A stretch of 64,000 nt of DNA from Entoloma clypeatum (taxonomy: Eukaryota > Basidiomycota > Agaricomycetes > Agaricales > Entolomataceae): the NCBI GenBank assembly GCA_963565915.1, contig OY751489.1, positions 4,402,001 to 4,466,000 of the forward strand, written 5' to 3'. The notes below the pieces were generated by a model that saw only the letters and a program-made list of their open reading frames with translations, was not told where the DNA came from and did no database searches. Both the position numbers and the translations under genes were made by a program. Shown here piece by piece: positions 1-10,300 of the stretch; within the stretch, counting starts at the first letter, position 1, and every line of letters starts with the position of its first letter.

Positions 1-1343
1 TATATGTTGAGTATCTGAACTCCCTGCGATCTGTAGTTCCGGAGACGAGCTTTCTCTTACATCGCCGAGGGCTCATTGCCTTAGAATTTGCGCATATATA
101 GTTCGGCATTCAACCTCCTCTTCGCGTGGTCAGCTTATCCGTAAGGCGAACCCTTGATCTCATTTCCAATCGCTGATTTCTTCCCAGAGGGAGATGTCGC
201 GGATCGGATAAGGATGATTACAGCCGCTTTTTCTGCCTTCTATGCAATAGGTGCATCGATCACCTCATCCCGACGTGAGGATGTTCGTGGCGTGGCTGTT
301 TATCTCTACAGTGGTGAGCACCCAACCTGACGGTCACCTCTTTCGTAAGCGCTCACTTTTACCAGAGCTTTTGAAGGACGAGTCATCGGAGATTGACCTG
401 GTTGGGCCGACCTTCCCAGCCCTCAAGTCGATACTTGATCTTCCTTCTGGCTCTGCTTCGGATTCGCAGGAGAGATACGGACGGCTAGTCCATGGGTTAC
501 TGTCTTCCTGCTTGCTCAACGTTGATGCAATGAGGTCTTTTCTTTCTCTTTACTCGTTGACAAGATCTAACATCGACCCAGTGGTCGGCAAGGCTTGATT
601 TCGAGCAAGAAGATCAAAAACAATCTTTTGGCAGCAGTTCTTGTTCTGACCGTCATACCACCGACAGTCAAGGTCTCCCAGGCAGTCGTTGAACACTGTT
701 GTTTCCTCATTTCACAAAAGCTATTGGAGTCCGACGAGGTACTGTTTCTTGCGCCTGTGTCGTCGTTTGGTCAACTCAAAATCCATCTCAGATATCATTG
801 ACGGCTGCCCATTGTGCGAAGACCCTCGTTATGGCATCGGCATTGGGGAACCCGATGCTTCTTCAGGCTGCTCGACTGTTGATACCAGGCTTGATCGAAT
901 ATATCGCCCAGGTGGCACCCCATGTCCAAGAAGGCTCGATACCGGAGCCTCAGGTTGTGGCAGTGGGAGAGGTTTGGAAAGCGTTCTCGGCATTCTTTGC
1001 GTCGGTAGCGGAAACCCATCGTGAGCCGCTGTGGTTGCTATAGATCTTGAACCTTCTAACGAAGGTTGCTATAGGCGTCCACCTTCTAGGGGTCATACTA
1101 CCAACCGTTGCACTCCTGTTATCGACCTCTCAAGCCCCTCCTACGCCGGTTTCCTCGCAAACCGTGGCTCAATTACTGCTGTATGCCACATCATCGCCGG
1201 CTGCGTTCAAAGACGCAGCAGCGAAACTGGAGGCTCCAACGAGAGAGCTCTTGGAGCAGTCGCTTAGACGTGCTGTGGGTGGAACAGCAACGGCGACTGC
1301 GCAGACTGTTACGAAACCTCAGATTTCACTTCGGTCATTCTGA
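1..1343 (+). CDS. LAA1: HEATR5/Laa1-like HEAT-repeat protein, C-terminal part
   Basis: This is the 3' end of a multi-exon gene cut by the window start. The exons I can place are 188-313, 366-534, 582-738, 792-1020 and 1090-1343. They join in frame for 311 codons to the TGA at 1341-1343, with canonical GT-AG introns of 47-69 nt. An earlier coding stretch begins at about 3, but its donor is unclear. The protein is helical and leucine/alanine rich, with HEAT-like segments such as RREDVRGVAVYLYS and GEVWKAFSAFFASVAETH, and it ends KPQISLRSF. From memory of fungal HEATR5 homologues this end is characteristic. The family works with AP-1 and clathrin adaptors in endosome-Golgi transport. The family call is recognition rather than a search result; the reading frame and introns are well supported. 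Confidence 0.65.
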
Positions 1344-2105
1344 TTCTGGCAGATGTAAAGTATCTTGATACCAACGGACAATGTTACTCAAATGGTTAGA
1401 ATGGTCGTGTAATACCTTGTGCGCCCACATTGTTCATCGGCTTATGAACAACTGAGTCGCGAGTCGGTGATATCTCGCTCAATTGTCGAGAGCCCCCAAC
1501 TCCGCGGCAGTGCGTAGACTGGGCTAACGTTAGGCATCATACAGTAACTTACCAAACCACTTGGCACAAGCTCGTAGACGGCACATTCACTCGCTCCGCA
1601 TTGCCACGACGGTACATCGCGACAACGAGCCTGAAAAGCTTCTTTCCGTATCGGACGATGAGTCCATAATCAAAATCCACCGACCTCGGTAGGTATCTCC
1701 AAACCTTTTCTACTAGCCGAGAAATCTATTCGTTCTTATTTTTATCTTTCTACCAATTAGATCTTATGACTTGCCTTGACTTGCTTATGACACCAAGTTC
1801 ATGGCCCTCCTCCCCGCTCTTTTCAAACGCTTGCCTTGGAGAGCTTTCCTAGTACATTTGGAGGATCAGTGGCTCCGCGCTGTCTCACACAGCGGTGCCT
1901 ACGAAGCTTCAGACTACATGCAGGTGCTTCCCTATCCTCGGCCGTTTTTGGACGATCAGACGCTTTGCATGTTCTTGATGAAATCCTTGTCGCTTCCCCA
2001 AGAGCCTAGTCGAATCGATTGCTTCCCATTCTCACTCCTCAGTCCGCCCCTGTTAATTTTTTCCCCATATGTCCTTGAGAACAGTGACATTGATGCGCAG
2101 GGAGA
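1344..2105. other. Intergenic region, no gene seen
   Basis: No conserved coding frame or RNA gene is visible. The open frame starting at 1801 runs through the promoter and signal-peptide region of the peptide gene at 2223 in another frame, and I treat it as chance. Confidence 0.5.
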
Positions 2106-2112
2106 TATAAAA
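2106..2112 (+). promoter_or_regulatory. TATA box of the cysteine-rich peptide gene
   Basis: TATAAAA lies 111 nt upstream of the ATG at 2223 and is followed by GGATGCTGGGGG. Downstream are CAAGTGTC (2153-2160) and CAGTGCACTC (2176-2185). The last two motifs recur upstream of the paralogues at 3659 and 45321, so this is a shared core promoter. Confidence 0.6.
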
Positions 2113-2222
2113 GGATGCTGGGGGGGATTTGGCCCTCTTCAACACACTCCAGCAAGTGTCAAGGTTGTCACGAACCAGTGCACTCACTTCAATCAAGCAA
2201 ACACCCCATTTAACTCGCTACC

Positions 2223-2512
2223 ATGCACTTCCCTCGCGGCCTCGTATTTGCCATCGCTCTCTGCATTGCGAGCCTGCGCACCGGCGAAGCAACCAGTAAT
2301 TGCAAAGCAATTGATGGCAAGGTCTGCACGAAAAGCCAGGATTGTTGTGGCTGGGAAAAACATCTTGCGTATTGCTGGTTTGTTCACCCCAGTTCGCCCA
2401 CTGGAGTGAGTTATCCCACCTTTTTGGAAACGTTTGGCCAAGTTCCAACTGAATTGTGAAAATGTAGACATGTCACCCAAATCCGCCGAATGCCACCAGA
2501 GTCAAAGCATGA
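2223..2512 (+). CDS. Small secreted six-cysteine (knottin-like) peptide
   Basis: Two exons, 2223-2405 and 2468-2512, are separated by a 62-nt GTGAGT...TAG intron, giving 75 residues. Residues 1-25 form a signal peptide (MHFPRGLVFAIALCIASL then a polar stretch). The mature part has six cysteines spaced C-x7-C-x5-CC-x8-C-x11-C, the spacing style of inhibitor cystine knots. The sixth cysteine appears only if the intron is removed, which supports the splice model. If the intron is ignored the frame ends at 2459 with five mature cysteines. The N-terminus MHF.R.....IALC matches the paralogues at 3659 and 45321. It is probably extracellular; no target or activity can be inferred. A small effector or defence peptide is one possibility. 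Confidence 0.7.
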
Positions 2513-2875
2513 TGCATGATGCCCATTGTCCTAGTGCCGGTTCGACTCCCACATATCCAATTCGTCGCCACTTGTTTCTCGTCTCTGTTGGCTCATCATC
2601 TCGTACTTTTCTGACATCACTCCCGGCCGGTCGTCATGCATAGACTGCGACAGGGCTCCTTCCGCTCGATTGTGGAAGTCCTACCCCAGCCATCTTTGCC
2701 TTGACCCTTCTCATTTCTCTGGACACCTTGTACCATGTATTTAACACTCGTGTATCACTCGGACAGTAGTATGTATCTCGTGTATAAAGCAGGCTTTCTG
2801 GACTAGTTATGTATCATCTCAGAGAAGTTGGAGCACTTAAAGCCGTAGTGATTTTTGAAATACTGGGTTTCTGTG

Positions 2876-3906
2876 GCCGCACATATGACAAATGCGGCCG
2901 GCATCACACCTCCGGAGATCCCCGGTCATACTGATGCGACGAATACCAACCTGTTTCCTGTCCTTGGCCCGCCTGGGCCTCTCCCGAAGTCTACCTTTCG
3001 TCTCCCGAGGTCTCGTCCTTGTCATCACTCCAGAGCTCGCAGCCATTCCCACCTTCCTACACGGGGGGACACCCTGACGATGAGTCGGTTCAGCGCCTCG
3101 GTCTGACTTCACCGCTCTGCTGGCCCTACAGAAGCATACAAGTCCTTCCTCGTCGTCCTTCTACCTACAGGTGACCAATGACTAAGATCGGACGCTTTAC
3201 GTCGCATGAGTTCGAGACCAGACCAGCTTCTCAACTGTGATCATGACGAACCCTTCCAGGCATCCCTCTCACTGCCCTCTCAGACTTCCGTGACACCGCG
3301 TACTCGTGCCGTCATACAACGCGCTGCGGTAGACGGACGTTGTGCGAATTCTCAGGTCAATCGAAGAGGGGCCGCGTCGTTTGTGGCTTCCCTGTAGATG
3401 GTAGTCAAGACTCGTTATAAATATAGTCCTGCCGCTGGCGCCGTCTCAGCTTCTTTCTAGTACTACTGCCCGGTTTCCTCCGCTTCCGACTCCTTCCGTC
3501 CCTGTCCATCCATTTTCCCAAGAGATACCCGACGCCCGTTACCTGGTAAAAAGGACACTGGGGGTATTCAGCTACCCAGCAACAAGTGTCCAAAGTCATC
3601 ACGCACCACCACTTCCAGTGCACTCGATCCGTCCAACCCATTCTCCACCACTACTGCTATGCACTTCTCCCGCGCCCTCGCCCTTTTCATCGCGCTCTGC
3701 CTCACGAGCGCCTCCAAAGTCCCGAAAGTCCCACAATGCATACCCGATTGCAAAGTCGCCCGACCGGATTGTTGTGAGCCGTGGCTGGAATAGCGGCAGA
3801 GAGCTGTTACCGTTCCATGATGAGAACTGGGAACACAGTGAGCCATCCACACCTAGTATCGAGGGGTCTGTCTGTGTTGAGCTGAATCGTAAAGTGTAGA
3901 GCACCG
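2876..3906. repeat. Segmental duplication, left half of copy A
   Basis: This stretch is the reverse complement of about 46085-45066, roughly 90% identical by eye with small indels. It carries the peptide gene at 3659 and about 0.75 kb of upstream DNA. The homology stops at the TA that borders the large insertion and resumes at 17067 on its other side. Confidence 0.85.
3659..3793 (+). CDS. Small secreted cysteine-rich peptide, paralogue A
   Basis: A single-exon frame of 44 residues. Residues 1-19 (MHFSRALALFIALCLTSAS) are a signal peptide. The mature part holds only four cysteines, C-x3-C-x6-CC, and ends soon after. The protein matches the inverted paralogue at 45160-45321 almost residue for residue through the signal peptide and again at the CIPxC and DCC motifs. 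Compared with the 2223 gene it lacks the last two cysteines. Either it is shortened, or an unrecognised intron hides a second exon; a GTGAGC sits right at the CC codons. The promoter has the same CAAGTGTC (3583-3590) and CAGTGCACTC (3616-3625) elements. Confidence 0.6.
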   Translation: MHFSRALALFIALCLTSASKVPKVPQCIPDCKVARPDCCEPWLE

Positions 3907-4359
3907 TATCATCAGGAAAAGCTAATATGTGTCAATATACCAAATGTAGAATTAAAAGCATAGAAATGGAACTCAAAAGTGGTAAATCTGGCCAAAAAGT
4001 GCACTATCCACATTAATTGATCCATTGAACCAAAATGAGAGTCTATAGAAGTTCCACTGTTCCATCCAGTTCCAATGGAATAACATTTTACACACATTTT
4101 CGTCAATTGGTGTTTCAACATACAACTTACAAACATCCAATAAATCATCATGCATATAATTAAATCACGCCATTGGTTGTTGAACATAGGACCATATTTT
4201 CATTTTACGCAGAGATACAAATAAGCAAGGGAGTAAATGAGTGGCAAACAAGACAAGGTCAATCGAAACCAGCAACTGCTCCTCCATCCCATCATTCGAC
4301 CCCTTTTTGCCTGAACCCGAACACGAACCTAGGTTTGAACCCCGGTTTGACATGAAAAA

Positions 4360-5210
4360 AGCCACAAGAGGCAGCCGCGGGCAACAAGAGACGGCCATAG
4401 TGCATGAGAAGAGGCCGTCGGGAACGAGAGACGGCCATGGGGGGGAGAGGGAGCGGTTGGACACACGAGGAGGCCACAGGGGAAGAGAGGGAGCTGTTGG
4501 CAATGAGAGATGGTACGAGGGAGCCGTTGGACACGGGAAACGGCTGTTGGAAGGAAAAATCGTTGGCAATGAGAGGCGATGATTGGGCTTGAGCGTGAGG
4601 GAGCCGTTGGAGACAAGAGACGGCCGTTGGGCACGTGAGGGGGCTATAGGGAGCTGTTGGGCACGAGAGACGGCCCTTTGGCGTGAGAGGAGCCGTCAGA
4701 GATGTGAGACGGCCGTTGGGTGGGAGAGGGAGCCCTTGGATGCGAGAGGGAACCGTTGGATGTGAGAGATAGCCGTTGGGCCCGAGGGGACGAGAGGGAG
4801 CCATTGGACCTGAGGGTGCCGTTGTACATGAGAGGGAGCCGTTGTACACGTCACACGAGAGGAAGCCGTTGGACACGAGAAACGGCCATTGGGAGGAAAA
4901 ACTGTTGGCGATGAGAGGCAACAATTGGGCTTGAGCGAGAGGGAGCCGTTAGAGACAAGAGACGGCTACTGGGCACATGAGGAGGCCGTAGGAGATGAGA
5001 GGCAGCCGGTGGGGGCGAAAGACAGCCGTTTGGCACAAGAGGGGGGCCGTTGGCGAGAGGGGGGCTGTCGGAGATGAGAGACAGCCGTTGGTTGAGAGGG
5101 AGCCGTTGGATGCGAGAGACGGCTGTTGGCAACAAGAGATGGCCGTTGGGGAAGGGAGGAGGGCGTTGGGGGTGAGAGGGAGCCATTGTTGAAGAAAGAG
5201 TGAGAGTGGT
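4360..5210. repeat. Degenerate minisatellite, units of about 20 bp
   Basis: About 850 bp of imperfect tandem units around the core GAGAGRSRGCCGTTGGR, varying from about 18 to 24 bp. There is also a longer period: the block starting GGAAAAATCGTTGG near 4555 recurs near 4899 followed by the same order of units, a spacing of about 344 bp. Long open frames on both strands here are a by-product of the repeat. It lies inside the TIR-bounded insertion. Confidence 0.85.
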
Positions 5211-5343
5211 GGTTGCAGAAGAAGAAGAGGAAGCAATTGAACAAATACATCACAACACCAAGTTATGATAATCACATGGACTCAATCGTTTCCAGGGGCG
5301 GTCTCCAATGACGATGTTTGATCGAACAAATTGTACCCCATAT

Positions 5344-5744
5344 TGTTACGGACTCTACGGTATGAGGACCACATCATATCTTTTACCTATCGGCCCGACT
5401 CGGCACCCTCTTACGAACTCACTATGTCTAACCTCTACTTTCGCAACCTTTGATTCCCAGTCTGACTCATTACATTACTTCATCATCCCCTTTAGTATAC
5501 TTCGCTCCCGCGCTGACTCGCTTTCCGCAGTCAGCTTACTCACTGTACATAGCCTTCTGAAGTCGCCTTACTCATGCGCACTGCCTTCCGCAGTACTGAC
5601 TCATCCGCTACCGCCTATAGTCAGTACCTATATAAACCTCTTGTACTATAGTAGATTCCTTAGATTTAGCAATCACTTTGCTCTTCGCCTTTCCACTTCC
5701 TGCATACTCTGCCCGAACCTTGGAACGGTTTGTTAAGCATAACA
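5344..5744 (+). repeat. 5' LTR, subtype A (401 bp)
   Basis: It starts TGTTACGG and ends AGCATAACA. It contains TATAAA at 5631-5636 and a likely transcript start at about 5662, 31 nt downstream. TGACTCA sites (AP-1/Gcn4 type) lie at 5463-5469 and 5597-5603. It is nearly the same as the LTRs at 14256-14657 (inverted) and 16252-16654. Confidence 0.9.
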
Positions 5745-5746
5745 AG

Positions 5747-5757
5747 TTGCTAAATCT
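5747..5757 (+). promoter_or_regulatory. Self-priming primer-binding site
   Basis: TTGCTAAATCT, two nucleotides after the LTR, is the exact complement of AGATTTAGCAA at 5662-5672, the expected 5' end of the element's RNA. This is the Tf1/sushi arrangement, in which the first 11 nt of the transcript fold back to prime reverse transcription instead of a tRNA. Confidence 0.75.
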
Positions 5758-5846
5758 CGTTAGGTTCACCCAGAGCAAAGAGAGCAACTACCAGACGAGT
5801 CAAGACGTCGCGCTTCTTTGAAAACTTCACCAGTAACCCATTCAGC

Positions 5847-6356
5847 ATGCCAGAAGCCCGACAGGAGGAGCTAAGTCCTCGAGACAGTATCGATTTTACA
5901 CTCATCCAGCAGTACATCGAATCGGAGATCCGTCACATCCTACAACAGGTGCTTGACGAAGAACTAGACAACGACGAGCATCGCCCCCACAGCGAGATAG
6001 CAGAGAGCATCCATCTTGCTCGGCAACACCAGATTGCGCGTTACAACGCCCGACAGAACGAACTCGAAAGCTTTCGCGTTCAAGAAGGACCTCAGACAGG
6101 TCGGATCACAGAGATCAGAGAGTTTATTGGTGTCCAGACAACCATTATCAGAAGATTGATTAGGACGCTCACATCGAGACGTCCCAGAGCCACATCATCA
6201 TGTCTTACTCGAAGCAGCAGATCTACGCCCACTTCACCACCGAAGAACAACAGACCAAGTACAACCGCTGGGCACGAAACGAGAGACTTGACCCCTTCTC
6301 GAGACCAACAGACACGCAGGAACAGAGATTCCTTAGAGATTTACGAAATACTCTGA
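5847..6356 (+). CDS. Chromovirus leader ORF upstream of gag
   Basis: An open frame of 169 codons begins 90 nt after the priming site with MPEARQEELSPRD. It is glutamate and arginine rich and probably helical up to about residue 110, then becomes a Ser/Arg/Thr-rich tail that is probably a shifted frame. The inverted copy near 14150-13645 has one C fewer in a C-run (5 to 4), which breaks this frame. I do not recognise a domain. It could be the N-terminal portion of a longer Gag that has picked up frameshifts. Confidence 0.45.
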   Translation: MPEARQEELSPRDSIDFTLIQQYIESEIRHILQQVLDEELDNDEHRPHSEIAESIHLARQHQIARYNARQNELESFRVQEGPQTGRITEIREFIGVQTTIIRRLIRTLTSRRPRATSSCLTRSSRSTPTSPPKNNRPSTTAGHETRDLTPSRDQQTRRNRDSLEIYEIL

Positions 6357-6529
6357 ACGTTTTGCCACCGATTCCGCCGACGAGTCCCCTGACGAATTTA
6401 CTTTTGACTCCGCGCAGTCAGATATCGAACAGACGCCTAGAACAGGGACTCATTTTCAATCCTTACCTGTATCCCGAACCCCATCTTCATCCCAACAACC
6501 CGACTCCTCTTCTCCTCCGCAGACTCTAA
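6200..6529 (+). CDS. Gag N-terminal segment in a shifted frame
   Basis: 109 codons beginning MSYSKQQIYAHFTTEEQQ. The first 45 residues read like genuine protein. Near 6335 the plausible coding signal moves to the gag frame, which is open from the TAG at 6337 and reads through an acidic Ser/Pro-rich linker into the gag ATG at 6532. A single frameshift around 6330-6340 would explain this. The inverted copy (13472-13801) is identical, so the break predates or was copied with the duplication. Confidence 0.45.
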   Translation: MSYSKQQIYAHFTTEEQQTKYNRWARNERLDPFSRPTDTQEQRFLRDLRNTLNVLPPIPPTSPLTNLLLTPRSQISNRRLEQGLIFNPYLYPEPHLHPNNPTPLLLRRL

Positions 6530-6531
6530 AC

Positions 6532-7398
6532 ATGGCAGAAGCTCCGGCTGTACAAACAATGGATACATCCAAGATCATCAAGGATCCTGGGATGTTCAAG
6601 GACAGATACACCTTTGTCGAGTGGTGGAAAGCCACCAAACTATACATCAGGTTCCAAAAGAGCCTCACAGACGATCAGAAGATTCTTGCGGTACTATCCC
6701 GCATGATGGAAGGGTCCGGCAGACACTGGGCCAGTAACAAGTTATACGCTCTTACCGCTGACAACGAGAACATCACCTGGCTAGGTTTTTCTGATGATAT
6801 CACCACACGATTCTCCATCGCCAACAAGTCGGTCGCTGCCAAAGCGAGACTCGAAGTCCTGAAACAAGAGAAATGCACTGTTGATGAATTCTTGGATGAA
6901 TTTGAAGAACTCTTGGGACTGTCAAACCTTGGCGAAGAAACTGGGAAATACATCCTAGAGAAAAACGTCAACCGCAGAATCTCTGAACAAGTGGCTAGCG
7001 ATGGCAAGACGTACACCGATTACGCAAAGGAGATCCGAAACAAGGGACGACAGATGGAAGGACACGCACTGGTCATCCGAGGTGGCGGCGACATGTGCAC
7101 CGGATCGGGTACCACTTATGGTGGTCAGGGCAAAGCCATGGAGATTGACAAAGCAGGAGTAGCCCGTTGCTACAACTGTCAACGCTTCGGTCATCTGGCT
7201 AAAGACTGTAGCGCTCCAAAGAAGAAAGATGGTCGCAAGTGTTTCAACTGTGACCAAGAAGGCCATATCGCGCGCAACTGCCGCAAGCCGAAGAAGAACT
7301 CCGGAAGGGTTAGGAAGGTGTCCGAGGAAGATGCCGAGAATGATGAAACCACAATCTTAGAAGCCGACAAGAAGGATTTTCCCGAAGGGTCCGATTAA
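6532..7398 (+). CDS. Gag with two CCHC zinc knuckles
   Basis: 288 residues. The N-terminal two thirds are a Ty3-type retrotransposon Gag domain (motifs WWKATKLYIRFQ and LDEFEELLG). The C-terminus has two zinc knuckles, CYNCQRFGHLAKDC and CFNCDQEGHIARNC, at about residues 214-253, then a basic and an acidic tail. It forms the particle and binds the element's RNA. The upstream frame is open back to about 6338, so the ATG at 6532 may be internal. The downstream pol frame is -1 relative to gag and overlaps its end. The inverted copy at 12603-13469 encodes an identical protein. Confidence 0.9.
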   Translation: MAEAPAVQTMDTSKIIKDPGMFKDRYTFVEWWKATKLYIRFQKSLTDDQKILAVLSRMMEGSGRHWASNKLYALTADNENITWLGFSDDITTRFSIANKSVAAKARLEVLKQEKCTVDEFLDEFEELLGLSNLGEETGKYILEKNVNRRISEQVASDGKTYTDYAKEIRNKGRQMEGHALVIRGGGDMCTGSGTTYGGQGKAMEIDKAGVARCYNCQRFGHLAKDCSAPKKKDGRKCFNCDQEGHIARNCRKPKKNSGRVRKVSEEDAENDETTILEADKKDFPEGSD

Positions 7399-10300
7399 AC
7401 GACGCTAAGTCGCGACCCTTACCTATTAAACGGACTTGCTTGCCTTGTATGACTGCAGACAATAGAACCTATGTCATCCCTGCCAAGCGAGCCTCTGCGT
7501 CGACTAAGATTGTGAAGGGAGATAACCCTCCGAAAAGACGAGAAATCAGGCTGTTAGCTCAGCTCAAAACACGATGAGGACCAAAGGTTATCCGACCTGA
7601 GGTTGACAGCGGATGTGAACGCACATGCATCCATCCCAGAATAGTACACGAACAGAACCTCCCCACGCGAGGAATACCACCCATAGCAATTCTAAATGCG
7701 GATGGATCACCAAATCGACAACAGAAAGCGAGCCAACTTGCCGAAGTCAAACTGGATTTGGGAGCACATCAGGAAACCATGGAAGCAATGGTACTGGACA
7801 TTGGGAGAACGGACATGCTCTTGGGACATGACTGGTTGGTGCACCACAACCCCACAATCAATTGGACAACCGGCGCGGTAACATTTAACTGGTGCCCAAC
7901 AACATGTCGAACCAAACACTCGGATTTCAGGATTAACCTTAATGGTCGCAAACACCGGGCTTGCATGGTTGAGGTGCGCGACAAAGATGCACCCAAAAAG
8001 TCGGATCAGAAATGGAAGCCTGGAGACCCTATCTTGGAAGCTGTCACTCCCACACCACCTCCCACAACCAAACGACCCTCATATGTTGAACAATTTGCTC
8101 ATCTTTTCAAGAAAGAGAACTTTGATAAGATCCCAAAGGAGAGGGAATGGGACCATGGTATCGAACTTACACCGGACGCACCAAAGGAACTAGGGGGAAA
8201 TACATATCCTATGACACAAAAGGAACAAGAGGAGCTGGACGCATTCATTGATGAGGGTCTAGCAACTGGAAAGATCCGCCCGTCCAAATCCCCTTATGCC
8301 TCCCCTTGCTTCTTCATCAACAAGAAGGATGGCTCCAAACGATTGGTACAAGATTACCGCATGGTCAATAAATTCACGGTCAAAGACAAGTTCCCACTCC
8401 CATGAATATCTGATCTCTTGGACGTACTGAAAGATGCGGTCTACTTCAATAAAATGGACATCATGTGGGGCTATAACAACGTCCGGATTAAGGAAGGCGA
8501 TGAATGGAAAGCTGCCTTCCTCACCAGTCGAGGATTGTTCGAACCATTGGTCATGTTTTTTGGTCTTTGCAACTCCCCGGGAATGTTCTCTCGAATGATG
8601 GCTAGTCTATTCCGGGACCAGATCCGCCGACGTATCTGCATGATCTACATGGATGACATTGTGGTTATCGGTAAAACCAAGGAAGAACTCGCGCGAAACA
8701 CTGAAGAAATCCTACAGATCCTATCGGACAATGATTTGTTCCTAAAGGAGAAGAAGTGTTTATGGGAAGTAACAAAATGTCCTATATTGGGATATGTGGT
8801 TGGTGAGGGACGTGTTGAGATGGAAACTGAGAAGGTGGATACAATTCAAAACTGGCGAGCACCCACATCAAAAAAGGAAGTTCAGAAGTTCCTTGGATTT
8901 GCTAACTTCTATCGACGTTTTATTGAAGGGTACTCAAACATCGCGAAACCTCTCACCGCGCTCACAGGCGGTACGGCATTTACTTGGGGACCAACAGAGC
9001 AGCAAGCTTTTGAAGGTCTCATACGGGCAATTACATCGGCACCAGTCTTGGCATTACCGAAACCAGAGGGACAGTTCAGGGTTGAAACCGATGCATCGGG
9101 CTATGCAATTGGAGCAGTACTCTCTCAGAAGCAAGACGACAAATGGCACCCCATTGCATTCTTGTCGCGGACCATGTCCGCGGCCGAACAGAATTACGAG
9201 ATATATGACAAAGAACTCCTGGCGGTCGTGGAAGCATTGAAAGATTGGAGACACTATCTGCTTGAAGCCAGGGAACGTTTCGAGATCTTGCCCGATCACA
9301 AGAATCTGGAATATTTCCGTCGTCCTCAGGACCTGAATCAACGACAGCGACGCTGGAAAATGAAGTTACAAGACTATGACTTTGAATTACGGCATGTGCC
9401 CAGCAAAACCAATGCGAAAGCGGACATCCTGTCATGCTTACCCTGGTATGAAGCGGAACTCGAACCACAGGACAGTGACCAAATGCTCAAGGAGGGACTA
9501 TTCTTGAAACAGTTGGAATCAGAAGATGTAGTACAAATGGAGATGTTCACAGAGGAACAATTCTTTGAAGGGGGTGAGACATCTTATTCCATCAAAATTG
9601 GAAACATCACAACCATCGAAAACCCATGGATCGCACACATCAAGGCTTCGAACTGCATGGAGACAGAAGTAGCACAGGGCCTAAAAAAGAATCCTCATTG
9701 GTATCAACAGGAGAATGGGATCACCTATGCAGGAGAATGAGTCTATGTCCCGCCAGATCCACAATTACGACAAGAATTGATGTTCGAGTCACACAATGCA
9801 CCAGTGGCTGGACATCCAGGACAGTACCGGACACATGAACTCCTCACTCACACCTACTGGTGGCCTACCATACTGCATGATGTGAAGAAGTACGTGAGGG
9901 GTTGCGACACTTGTCAAAACAACAAGATTAACCGACAAAAGCGACATGCTCCGCTACATCCCCATGCAGCACCAAGTCACCCATGGAAAGACATAGGGAT
10001 CGACGTCGTGGGGCCGATACCAGAATCTGATGGAAAAAACACAATTCTGGTCATCACGGATAGACATTCAAAGATGCTTCACCTCATTCCGACAACCGTG
10101 GAACTATCGGCTGAAGGATTAGCCAAGATCTATCGGGATCAGATATGGAAGCTTCATGGGATCCCCAAGAAGATCATCAGCGATAGGGGACCACAGTTCG
10201 CTGCGAAGTTCATGGAGATACTCTGCCGCATGTTAGGGATCAAGAGGAACCTGTCCACCGCATACCATCCACAGACTGATGGACAGGCCGAGCGATCGCA

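Noticed and set aside
1801..2409. 202-codon plus-strand frame
   Set aside because: It runs through the TATA box, promoter and signal peptide of the 2223 gene in another frame and shows no domain.
2514..2560. tRNA-like B box (GGTTCGACTCC)
   Set aside because: The flanking bases cannot form a T-arm stem or an acceptor stem.
4292..4924. 210-codon minus-strand frame with repeated peptides
   Set aside because: Product of the minisatellite lacking stop codons; no conserved protein features.
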